A DNA stretch of 6,589 nt, taken from NCBI GenBank assembly GCA_946479475.1, contig CAMLGG010000287.1, positions 1-6,589 on the forward strand, given 5' to 3'. The position numbers and the translations under genes were made by a program. Within the stretch, counting starts at the first letter, position 1. The number at the start of each line of letters is the position of its first letter. Origin of the DNA: an uncultured Ideonella sp. Lineage in GTDB: Bacteria > Pseudomonadota > Gammaproteobacteria > Burkholderiales > Burkholderiaceae. Of this stretch, positions 1-6,224 are shown one piece after another. The notes under the pieces are model-generated. The model was not told the DNA's origin. It made no database searches and saw only the letters and a list, made by a program, of their open reading frames with translations.

Positions 1-1269
1 GTGGACCAGCACATCCTGATGGTGCTGCGCAACGTGCGGCGCTTCTTCGTGCCGGAGCACGCCCACGAGTACCCCTTCTGCAGCCAGCTGGCGGCGGGTT
101 TCGACAAGCCCTGGGTGCTCTACATCGCCGCCCTCTTCCACGACGTCGCCAAGGGCCGCGGCGGCGATCACTCCGACCTCGGCGGCGTCGAGGTCCGCCG
201 CTTCTGCCGCGAGCACCAGCTCGAGGCCGAGGATGCCGCGCTCGCCGAGTTCCTGGTGCGACACCACCTGACGATGAGCCGCGTGGCGCAGAAGGAGGAC
301 CTGTCGGACCCGGAGGTCATCACCGCCTTCGCCCGGCAGATGGTCGACGCGCGCCATCTCACCGCGCTGTACCTGCTCACCGTGGCCGACATCCGCGGCA
401 CGGGCCCGAAGGTCTGGAACGCCTGGAAGGGCAAGCTGCTGGAGGACCTGTACCGCCTGACGCTGCGTGCGCTCGGCGGCGGTTCGCCCGATGCCGATGC
501 CGAGATCGAGGCCCGCAAGCAGGAGGCACAGCACATCCTGGCCCTGCACTCGGCGCTCCCGGGAACCGAGGAGCCGCTGTGGAAGACGCTGGACGTGAGC
601 TACTTCGCCCGCCACGACGCCACCGAGATCGCCTGGCACGCCCGCTCGCTCTGGCGCCACCTGGAGACGAAGGCACCCATCGTGCGCGCACGCCCTTCGC
701 CGATCGGCGAGGGCCTGCAGGTGCTCGTCTTCTCGCCCGACTGCCCGGACGTCTTCGCCCGCATCTGCGGCTACTTCGACTCCGCCGGCTTCTCCATCCA
801 GGACGCCAAGATCCACACCACGCGCGCCGGTTATGCGCTGGACACCTTCCAGGTCGTGAACCCGAACGCCGAGAGCCAGAGCGCCAGCGCCTACCGCGAC
901 ATGATCTCGCTGGTCGAAACCCAGGCGGCGCTGGCCCTGGCCTCCACCGGCCCGCTGCCGGCGCCCAGCCGCGGCCGCGTCTCGCGCCGCGTGCGCTCGT
1001 TCCCGGTGCAGCCGCGCGTCTCGCTGAGGCCGGACGAGAAGGGCCAGCGCTGGGTGCTGTCGGTCAGCACCAGCGACCGCTCCGGCCTGCTCTACGCGAT
1101 AGCCCGCGTGCTCGGCAAGCACCAGATCAACCTGCAGCTGGCCAAGGTCTCGACGCTGGGCGAACGGGTGGAGGACACCTTCCTCGTCAGCGGCCCCGAG
1201 CTTCAGAGTCCCAAGCAGCAGCTGCTCATCGAGAGCGAGCTGCTGGACGCGATCGCCTTCGTGCCGTGA
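1..1269 (+). CDS. glnD: PII uridylyltransferase / uridylyl-removing enzyme GlnD, 3' part (5' end outside window)
   Basis: GlnD senses glutamine. It uridylylates PII (GlnB/GlnK) when nitrogen is short and removes UMP when glutamine is plentiful, which sets glutamine synthetase activity and NtrBC signalling in the cytoplasm. Only the last 422 codons are here; family members run to roughly 850-890 residues, so the N-terminal nucleotidyltransferase half lies upstream. The first codon, GTG, is almost certainly an internal valine, because the sequence begins inside the conserved VDxHxLxVLRNxRRF stretch at the edge of the HD domain. Visible parts: an HD phosphohydrolase domain with His4, His47-Asp48 ([13 protein letters not shown]), His88-His89 and the GlnD-typical block [16 protein letters not shown] at 128-143; then two ACT domains at about 238-310 and 351-413, the glutamine-sensing part. 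The HD motifs look intact, so the UMP-removing activity should be present. The stop overlaps the next gene by four bases. Confidence 0.96.
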   Translation: MDQHILMVLRNVRRFFVPEHAHEYPFCSQLAAGFDKPWVLYIAALFHDVAKGRGGDHSDLGGVEVRRFCREHQLEAEDAALAEFLVRHHLTMSRVAQKEDLSDPEVITAFARQMVDARHLTALYLLTVADIRGTGPKVWNAWKGKLLEDLYRLTLRALGGGSPDADAEIEARKQEAQHILALHSALPGTEEPLWKTLDVSYFARHDATEIAWHARSLWRHLETKAPIVRARPSPIGEGLQVLVFSPDCPDVFARICGYFDSAGFSIQDAKIHTTRAGYALDTFQVVNPNAESQSASAYRDMISLVETQAALALASTGPLPAPSRGRVSRRVRSFPVQPRVSLRPDEKGQRWVLSVSTSDRSGLLYAIARVLGKHQINLQLAKVSTLGERVEDTFLVSGPELQSPKQQLLIESELLDAIAFVP

Positions 1270-2324
1270 GCCTGACGACGACGACCGCCGCCGAGGCCTT
1301 CGGCGGCCAGGACCAGTACGACGCGATCATCGACGTCCGCTCGCCGTCGGAGTTCGCCGAGGACAGGCTGCCCGGCGCGGTCAATTGGCCGGTGCTCGAC
1401 GACGCCGAGCGCGCCGAGGTCGGCACCATCTACACCCAGGTCTCGACCTTCGAGGCCCGCAAGCGCGGCGCGGCCATCGTCTCGCGCAACATCGCCCGCC
1501 TGATCGAGGAGCACGTGATCGGCCAGCCGCGCGAATGGCGGCCGCTGGTCTACTGCTGGCGCGGCGGCCAGCGCTCGGGCAGCCTGGCCATCGTGCTGGC
1601 CCAGATCGGCTTTCGCACCCGGCAGCTGCAGGGCGGCTACAAGGCGTTCCGCTCGCTGGTCCGCGAGGAGCTGGACGCGCTCGCCCCGCGATTCGAATGG
1701 CGCGTGCTGGGCGGCCGCACCGGCAGCGGCAAGACCCGCCTGCTGCAGGCCCTGGCCGCCGAGGGCGCCCAGGTGCTGGATCTCGAGGGCCTCGCCGCCC
1801 ACCGAGGCTCGGTGCTGGGCGGCCTGCCCGACCGGCCGCAGCCTGCGCAAAAGCACTTCGAGACCCTGCTGTGGCAGGCGCTGCGCGGCTTCGACCCCTC
1901 GCGCCCGGTGTTCGTCGAGCGCGAGAGCCGCCGCATCGGCAAGCTGCAATTGCCTGACGCCATGCACGACAGATTGCGGCAGGGGGCGCGCCCCTTCGTC
2001 GTCGAGATGGGCCTGGAAGCCCGCATCCAGTTGCTCCGCGAGGACTACGCCTTCTTCATGCAGGATGTGGAGTCGCTGTGCGAGCGCCTGCAGGCGCTGA
2101 CCGTGCTGCGCGGCAAGGCCGCCGTCACGCGCTGGCAATCGCTGGCACGGGCCGGAGACTGGCCCACGCTGCTGACCGAGCTGATGCAGCTGCACTACGA
2201 CCCGCTGTACGACCACGCCCTCAAGTCGGCGCACGAAGAGCGGGTGCCCGAGGTGGTCGCCCTGCGGGATGGCGATCCCGCCAGCCTGGCGCAGGCGGCG
2301 AGGAACCTGATCCAGGCGACCTGA
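1266..2324 (+). CDS. mnmH: tRNA 2-selenouridine synthase (SelU/MnmH)
   Basis: MnmH replaces sulfur by selenium in the 2-thiouridine at wobble position 34 of tRNAs for Lys, Glu and Gln, with selenophosphate as donor and a geranylated intermediate. It is cytoplasmic. The product is 352 residues, close to the E. coli enzyme (about 364). An N-terminal rhodanese domain (about 15-130) carries the loop [11 protein letters not shown] with catalytic Cys97; the family-typical VGTIYTQ and AAIVSRN segments lie before it. A P-loop GGRTGSGKT at 149-157 (Lys156) opens the C-terminal domain, followed by the family motif [17 protein letters not shown] chose GTG at 1266: it forms a GTGA overlap with the glnD stop and matches the usual N-terminal length. 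The frame stays open far upstream, but that part is glnD read out of frame. No strong Shine-Dalgarno sequence precedes it, so translation probably depends on ribosomes finishing glnD. selD, which makes the selenium donor, is not in the window. Confidence 0.94.
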   Translation: MSLTTTTAAEAFGGQDQYDAIIDVRSPSEFAEDRLPGAVNWPVLDDAERAEVGTIYTQVSTFEARKRGAAIVSRNIARLIEEHVIGQPREWRPLVYCWRGGQRSGSLAIVLAQIGFRTRQLQGGYKAFRSLVREELDALAPRFEWRVLGGRTGSGKTRLLQALAAEGAQVLDLEGLAAHRGSVLGGLPDRPQPAQKHFETLLWQALRGFDPSRPVFVERESRRIGKLQLPDAMHDRLRQGARPFVVEMGLEARIQLLREDYAFFMQDVESLCERLQALTVLRGKAAVTRWQSLARAGDWPTLLTELMQLHYDPLYDHALKSAHEERVPEVVALRDGDPASLAQAARNLIQAT

Positions 2325-2345
2325 CCAAGGTCAAGACGCCTGACC
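2320..2345. repeat. TGACC/GGTCA inverted and direct repeats at the mnmH end
   Basis: CCTGACC occurs at 2320-2326 and again at 2339-2345, 19 bases apart (start to start). The inverted copy GGTCA lies between them at 2329-2333, so TGACC-AA-GGTCA and GGTCA-7 nt-TGACC are both dyads. The first copy contains the mnmH stop codon. The element fills about half of the only gap in the left gene row. It could be a paired operator or a small RNA hairpin. No T-run follows, so it is not a standard terminator. It may be chance. Confidence 0.35.
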
Positions 2346-2370
2346 TGCGCCTGGGCCACCATCACGGCCC

Positions 2371-3162
2371 ATGCCGAACCGATACACCGAGCAGGCCCTG
2401 CGCGAGTCCCGCAGCTTCGGCGTGCGCCGCATCCCCCTGCTGCGTCCGCTGGGCTGGCTGGCCCGAGGCTGGCATGACCTGATGGTGTGCCCCTTGCCCG
2501 GGCTGGTGCACGGGCTCGCCATGGCGCTGTTCGGCGGCGCCCTTTTCTGGTGGGCGCGGCACCAGTTCTGGTGGCTGGCCGGTGCGTTGTCGGGCTTCCT
2601 GCTCGTCGCGCCGGTCCTGGCGACGGGGCTGTACGCCGTGAGCCGCGCGTTGGAGCGCGGGGAGCCGGCATCCCTGTCCACCGCCTGGCGGGCCTGGCGG
2701 CCGGCCGACCACCGCATGATCGTCTTCGGCCTGCTGCTGGCCCTCGCGGGGACGGGCTGGGTGCTGACTTCGGCCGCCCTGATCACCACCGCCCTGCCCG
2801 GGCAGGTGGACCAGCCTGCCGACTTCATCCGCCGCGTCGTCCTGGCCGACGACGGGGTGCTGTTCGAGATCTGGCTGGCACTCGGCGCCCTCCTGGCCGC
2901 GCCGGTCTTCGCCTCCAGCGTGATGGCCATGCCGCTGCTGATGGACCAGCGCATCGGCGTGCTCGGCGCCGTCTTCACCAGCTGGCGCGCCGTCCTGACC
3001 CACCCGGCACCGATGGCGCTGTGGGCCCTGCTCCTGCTGGCGCTGACCGCCGTGGGCATGGCCACCATGATGCTGGGCCTGGTCGTGGTGGTGCCCTGGC
3101 TGGCCCACGCGAGCTGGCACGCTTATCGCGATCTGGTCCGCACGGTGGGGGACCTGCGCTGA
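2371..3162 (+). CDS. DUF2189 family integral membrane protein, function unknown
   Basis: This 263-residue inner-membrane protein has no known activity. Hydrophobic segments lie at about 44-62, 66-90, 116-140, 166-195 and 213-245, giving five or six membrane passes. The N-terminal 43 residues are polar and arginine-rich and probably cytosolic. Features I recognise as DUF2189 hallmarks are APVLATGLY at 80-88, just before a polar loop, and the C-terminal PWLAHASWHAYRDLV with His246, His250 and Arg253. The start is well fixed: an in-frame TGA sits at 2341 and ATG at 2371 is the first start codon after it. There is no obvious Shine-Dalgarno sequence. It follows mnmH after 46 bases, and its stop overlaps the next start by one base (TGATG), so it is probably co-translated with the DUF2788 and YitT proteins. 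The family assignment rests on remembered motifs, and no function should be read from it. Confidence 0.85.
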   Translation: MPNRYTEQALRESRSFGVRRIPLLRPLGWLARGWHDLMVCPLPGLVHGLAMALFGGALFWWARHQFWWLAGALSGFLLVAPVLATGLYAVSRALERGEPASLSTAWRAWRPADHRMIVFGLLLALAGTGWVLTSAALITTALPGQVDQPADFIRRVVLADDGVLFEIWLALGALLAAPVFASSVMAMPLLMDQRIGVLGAVFTSWRAVLTHPAPMALWALLLLALTAVGMATMMLGLVVVVPWLAHASWHAYRDLVRTVGDLR

Positions 3163-3380
3163 TGTGGGGCTTCACCGAGGAGCAAGTCGCGGGCTTCGGC
3201 CTGACGGTGGGCGTGACCGCGTTCATGCTCTACATGGTCTTCATCATCTTCCAGCTCGCCAAGGAATCGAAGGCCGGCAAGTTCGGCACCTTCGTGCTCT
3301 TCCTCGGCCTCGGCGTGGGCTTGCTGGGCTTTGCGGCCAAGGGCGTGATCAAGTACTTCATGGCAGGGATCGTCGAATGA
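3162..3380 (+). CDS. DUF2788 family small membrane protein
   Basis: A 72-residue protein with two membrane helices, at about 12-31 and 44-64, joined by a short charged loop with the motif LAKESKAGKFGTF. That loop and the overall size are what I recognise as DUF2788, a family common in Beta- and Gammaproteobacteria with no assigned role. The start ATG at 3162 shares its A with the TGA of the preceding gene (TGATG), with a purine-rich GGTGGGGGA about ten bases upstream. The end overlaps the yitT start as ATGA. These overlaps on both sides make it a coupled middle member of a three-gene membrane set, and it may be a small subunit or accessory partner of one neighbour. The much longer open frame around it (from 2487) is only out-of-frame reading of the DUF2189 gene. 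Confidence 0.85.
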   Translation: MWGFTEEQVAGFGLTVGVTAFMLYMVFIIFQLAKESKAGKFGTFVLFLGLGVGLLGFAAKGVIKYFMAGIVE

Positions 3381-4000
3381 ACGCCGCCAGCACCACGGCT
3401 CCCACGGAGCAACGCCACTCGCTCTTCGACGACGCCCAGGCGCTGGTGACCGGCACCCTGTTCGTCGGCATCGGCCTGGCCATGTTCCGCCAGGCCGGCC
3501 TGATGACCGGCGGCACCGTGGGCCTGGCCTTCCTCGCCCACTACGCGAGCGGGCTGCCCTTCGGCGCCCTCTTCTTCGCCATCAACCTGCCCTTCTACGC
3601 CCTGGCCTGGCGGCGCATGGGGCGCCGCTTCACCCTGAAGACGGTGGCCGCGGTGACGCTGCTGTCGGGCCTTTCGGAACTGCTGCCGCGCTGGTTCCAG
3701 CTGCACCAGGTCGCGCCCTGGTTCGCGGCGGTGGGAGGCGGCTTGTTGATCGGCGCCGGCTTCATCATCCTCTTTCGCCACCGCGCGAGCCTGGGCGGGC
3801 TGAACGTGCTGGTGCTGTGGCTGCAGGAACGGTTCGGCTGGCGCGCCGGCTACGTGCAGCTCGGCATGGACGCGCTGATCCTGCTGGCCTCCTGGCCCTG
3901 GATCGACGCGCGCCGGCTCGCGCTCTCGGTGCTCGCCGCGGCGGCGATGAACCTGGCCCTGGCGGTGAATCACCGCCCCGGCCGCTACGTCGCCTTCTAG
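3377..4000 (+). CDS. YitT family membrane protein, short form
   Basis: A 207-residue integral membrane protein of the YitT/DUF161 group. Its transport or other role is not established. A polar N-terminus of about 19 residues is followed by five to six hydrophobic segments. The typical first block runs from Gly45-Gly46 (TGGTVGLAFL) through GLPFG at 59-63 and NLPFYALAW at 70-78. A second, similar block starts at Gly140-Gly141 (SLGGLNVLVLWL) and continues to Asp165. The two blocks align without gaps at an offset of 95 residues, an internal duplication. Firmicute YitT proteins are longer (about 280 residues) because of a C-terminal soluble DUF2179 domain, which is absent here; the protein ends soon after its last helix. 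ATG at 3377 overlaps the upstream stop (ATGA), with AGGGA nearby as ribosome binding site. The last base of the gene is inside the peptidase gene on the other strand. Confidence 0.85.
   Translation: MNAASTTAPTEQRHSLFDDAQALVTGTLFVGIGLAMFRQAGLMTGGTVGLAFLAHYASGLPFGALFFAINLPFYALAWRRMGRRFTLKTVAAVTLLSGLSELLPRWFQLHQVAPWFAAVGGGLLIGAGFIILFRHRASLGGLNVLVLWLQERFGWRAGYVQLGMDALILLASWPWIDARRLALSVLAAAAMNLALAVNHRPGRYVAF
3961..3977. repeat. Perfect 8-bp-arm inverted repeat near the yitT 3' end
   Basis: GGCGGTGAATCACCGCC is a perfect dyad with 8-base arms around a central A; as RNA it would form a 7-bp stem with an AAU loop. It lies within the last codons of yitT and, read on the other strand, 20 bases past the peptidase stop. 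No T-run follows on either strand, so it is not a canonical intrinsic terminator. It could still pause polymerase or protect the 3' ends of both convergent transcripts. A weaker hairpin, AGGCC-CTC-GGCCT, is at 4007-4019. Confidence 0.5.
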
Positions 4001-6141
4001 CGCGCCAGGCCCTCGGCCTTCAGCAGGGCTTCGGGCTGCGGGTCGCGCCCGCGGAAGCGGCGGAAGGCTTCGCCGGGATCGACCGTGTTGCCCACGGAGA
4101 GCATGGTCTTCAGGTAACGCGCAGCCGTCCGGGGGTCGAAGGGATCGCCCGCCTCCAGGAAGGCCCCGAACAGGTCCCTCGCCAGCACCTCGGCCCACAG
4201 GTAGCCGTAGTAGCCCGCGGCGTAGCCCTCGCCCGAGAACACATGCCCGAACTGCGGGATGCGGTGGCGCGCCACGATGGCCGCCGGCATGCCGAGTTCG
4301 CCCAGCACCTGTCGCTCGAAGGCCCGCGGATCCTTCACCTCGCCGCCGGGCACCAGGTGCAGGCGCATGTCCAGCAGCGCCGAGGCGAGGAACTCGGTCT
4401 TGGCGAACGGGATGTCGAAGTTGCGCGAGCGCAGCAGCTTGTCGACGAGCTCCTTCGGCAACGGACGCCCGGCGGTGTCGACCAGCCGGCCGAGCACCGG
4501 AGCGGTCGGCAGCCAGTACTCGTTGACCATCGAAGGCACCTCGCCGAAGTCCGACACCGAGAAGGGCCCGGCCAGGCGCGGGTAGGTGACCTCTGACAGC
4601 AGCCCGTGCAGCGCATGCCCGAACTCGTGGAACATGGTGGTCGCGTCGTCCCAGCTGATCAGCACCGGCTCGCCCGGCTTGCCGCGGCGGAAGTTGCTGT
4701 TGTTGGAAACGATCGGCCGCATGTCGGCCGCGAGCAGGCGGTTCTGCGGCCGGTAGCTGCTCATCCAGGCGCCGGAGTTCTTGCCTTCGCGGGCGTAGGG
4801 GTCGAAGTACCACAGCCCGACGAAGCCGCGCGGGCCCGTCACCCGGTAGACGCTGACGTCAGGATGGAAGACGGGCACGCCCTGGATGGGTTCGAAGCGC
4901 AGGCCGTACAGGCGCCCGGCCGCCCAGAACATCGCCTCGCGGACCTTGTCGAGCTGCAGGTACGGCGTGACCTGCTCGGCGTCGAAGTCGTACTGCGCCT
5001 GGCGCAGCTTCTCGGTGTAGTAGCGCAGGTCCCAGGGCTGGATCTCGAACTTCGGCTGGCCGGTCGCCGCAGCCTCCTCGTCGGCCAGCTTCTGCACCTG
5101 CGCGACCTGCTGGCGCAGCTGGTCGACCGCCGGCCGCCAGACCTTGAGCATCAGGTCCATCGTGGCCTGCGGATCGTGCGCCATGGTGTCCGACAGCTTC
5201 CAGTGGGCGAAGGTCGGAAAGCCCATCAGCTTCGCCCGCTCGGCGCGCAACGCGAGGATCTCGCTGACGACGCGGTTGTTGTCGTGGGCGTCGCCGTTGT
5301 CGCCGCGCAAGGTCCAGGCCCGCCAGGCCTGCTCGCGCAGGGCACGACGCGTGGATCGGGTGAGGAAGGGCTCCATGGCCGATCGCGTGTTGGCCACGAC
5401 CCACCGGCCCTTCATGCCGCGGCGCTCCGCCTCCTGCGCGAAGGCGTCGATGTCCGCGGCGCTCAGTCCGGCGAGGTCCGCGCGGCCGGCGATGACCAGG
5501 CCTTCCTTTTCTTCGTCGGCGAGCAGGTTCTGGCTGAACTCGGTCTGCAGCGCGGCCAGTCGCTGGTTGATCTCGGCCACCCTGCTCTTGGCCGCCGCAT
5601 CGAGCTGGGCGCCCTGCTTGACGAGCGACGTCCGGTACGACCAGACGAGCCTGCGCTGCTCGGAAGTGAGCCGCTCGCCTGCCGGCGACTGGTAGACGGC
5701 CTCGATCCGCGCGAACAGGGCCGCGTTCTGGTTGATCTCGTCGTTGAAGGCCGCCAGCTGCGGCTGCATGCGCCGCGCGATCTGCCGCATCTGGGGCGAA
5801 CTGAGGGAACCGTTCCAGAGAAAGTACAGGCTGCGCACGCGGCGCAACAGCTCTCCCGAGCGCTCCAGCGCCAGCACCGTGTTGTCGAAGGTCGGCGGCT
5901 CGGGGCTGGCGGCGATGGCCGTGATCTCGCGCCGCTGCAGGGCCATGCCGGCCTGCAGCGCGGGCTCGAAGTCCTCGATGCGGATCCGGTCCAGCGGCGG
6001 CAATCCTCCGTAGGGACCCGCCCAGGGCAAGAGCAGCGGGTTGTCCCTCTGCGAGCCGTTCGCGGTCGGTTCGGCCGCGATGGTCGGGTGGCTGGCTAGC
6101 GCCAAGACGCCGCTCAGGAGGATGGCAAGGGGGCTCGGCAT
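3997..6141 (-). CDS. dcp: Exported M3-family zinc oligopeptidase, Dcp-like
   Basis: A metallopeptidase of the thimet oligopeptidase/peptidyl-dipeptidase family, which cleaves short peptides; Dcp removes C-terminal dipeptides. From ATG at 6141 it has 714 residues (E. coli Dcp about 680). Residues 1-23 form a hydrophobic stretch ending TIAA before EPTAN, a likely signal peptide, so the mature enzyme should be periplasmic. The zinc site is complete: HEFGH at 505-509 (His505, His509, catalytic Glu506) and Glu534 in GEVPSMVNEYW, 29 residues after the first His as in thimet oligopeptidase. The substrate-binding segment GEGYAAGYYGYLWAEV holds Tyr640 and Tyr647, matching the conserved tyrosine pair of the family. 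Start choice: GAGAGG lies eight bases before this ATG. An upstream TTG at 6168 would add nine residues and two arginines but directly abuts the phaB terminator T-run. Exact specificity (dipeptidyl carboxypeptidase or oligopeptidase A-like) cannot be settled here. Confidence 0.93.
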   Translation of the reverse strand: MPSPLAILLSGVLALASHPTIAAEPTANGSQRDNPLLLPWAGPYGGLPPLDRIRIEDFEPALQAGMALQRREITAIAASPEPPTFDNTVLALERSGELLRRVRSLYFLWNGSLSSPQMRQIARRMQPQLAAFNDEINQNAALFARIEAVYQSPAGERLTSEQRRLVWSYRTSLVKQGAQLDAAAKSRVAEINQRLAALQTEFSQNLLADEEKEGLVIAGRADLAGLSAADIDAFAQEAERRGMKGRWVVANTRSAMEPFLTRSTRRALREQAWRAWTLRGDNGDAHDNNRVVSEILALRAERAKLMGFPTFAHWKLSDTMAHDPQATMDLMLKVWRPAVDQLRQQVAQVQKLADEEAAATGQPKFEIQPWDLRYYTEKLRQAQYDFDAEQVTPYLQLDKVREAMFWAAGRLYGLRFEPIQGVPVFHPDVSVYRVTGPRGFVGLWYFDPYAREGKNSGAWMSSYRPQNRLLAADMRPIVSNNSNFRRGKPGEPVLISWDDATTMFHEFGHALHGLLSEVTYPRLAGPFSVSDFGEVPSMVNEYWLPTAPVLGRLVDTAGRPLPKELVDKLLRSRNFDIPFAKTEFLASALLDMRLHLVPGGEVKDPRAFERQVLGELGMPAAIVARHRIPQFGHVFSGEGYAAGYYGYLWAEVLARDLFGAFLEAGDPFDPRTAARYLKTMLSVGNTVDPGEAFRRFRGRDPQPEALLKAEGLAR

Positions 6142-6149
6142 GGGCGTGA

Positions 6150-6155
6150 CCTCTC
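6150..6155 (-). promoter_or_regulatory. Ribosome binding site of the M3 peptidase gene
   Basis: On the minus strand GAGAGG(T) stands eight bases before ATG at 6141. It is a good Shine-Dalgarno match and the main reason to prefer this ATG over the TTG at 6168. Confidence 0.7.
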
Positions 6156-6157
6156 GT

Positions 6158-6169
6158 CTTGCGGGCAAG
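6158..6169. repeat. Small inverted repeat in the peptidase 5' leader
   Basis: CTTGC-GG-GCAAG (5-base arms) directly follows the terminator T-run when read on the minus strand and ends three bases before the peptidase ribosome binding site. Its CTTGCC can instead pair with GGCAAG located before the terminator stem, so alternative folds are possible. It may be chance. Confidence 0.35.
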
Positions 6170-6196
6170 AAAAAGGCGGCCTCGTGGGCCGCCCTT
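6170..6196 (-). terminator. Intrinsic terminator after phaB
   Basis: On the minus strand GGCGGCC-CACGA-GGCCGCC forms a perfect 7-bp stem with a 5-base loop and is followed at once by TTTTT. One G-U and two A-U pairs can lengthen the stem into the T-run. It begins about 30 bases past the phaB stop, the expected place for a rho-independent terminator. The plus strand lacks a T-run, so it acts in one direction. Confidence 0.85.
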
Positions 6197-6205
6197 GCCT
6201 TCGTC

Positions 6206-6221
6206 TCGCCCGAAGGGGCGA
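6206..6221 (-). repeat. Hairpin just after the phaB stop
   Basis: TCGCCC-CTTC-GGGCGA (6-bp stem, 4-base loop) starts a few bases after the phaB stop and precedes the terminator hairpin by about ten bases. There is no T-run of its own. It may stabilise the phaB mRNA end or aid termination. Confidence 0.45.
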
Positions 6222-6224
6222 ACC

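Noticed and set aside
1..3. GTG at the window edge as a gene start
   Set aside because: It falls inside a conserved GlnD segment, and the preceding N-terminal half of the protein would be missing; it is an internal valine codon cut by the window.
579..1265. Long open frame upstream of and continuous with mnmH
   Set aside because: It is glnD read in another frame; the translation is low-complexity Arg/Pro/Ala/Gly. High GC makes stop codons rare. mnmH homology begins only at about 1266.
1203..2234. 343-codon minus-strand frame opposite mnmH
   Set aside because: Antisense shadow: no recognisable domain, rich in Gln/Ala/Arg/Leu, while the plus strand holds a complete MnmH with catalytic motifs.
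2331..3120. Two overlapping minus-strand frames opposite the DUF2189 gene
   Set aside because: Low-complexity translations; the plus strand gives a coherent multi-pass membrane protein whose stop and start overlap the next gene.
4007..4019. AGGCC-CTC-GGCCT hairpin as a terminator for yitT
   Set aside because: Only a 5-bp stem and no T-run, and it lies in peptidase coding sequence.
3230..4813. 527-codon minus-strand frame crossing yitT and the peptidase end
   Set aside because: Spans two real genes in wrong frames; no domain.
4606..6099. 497-codon plus-strand frame opposite the peptidase gene
   Set aside because: Composition is typical of a GC-rich reverse frame (Val/Gln/Arg/His-rich) with no motif; the minus strand encodes a full M3 peptidase with zinc site.
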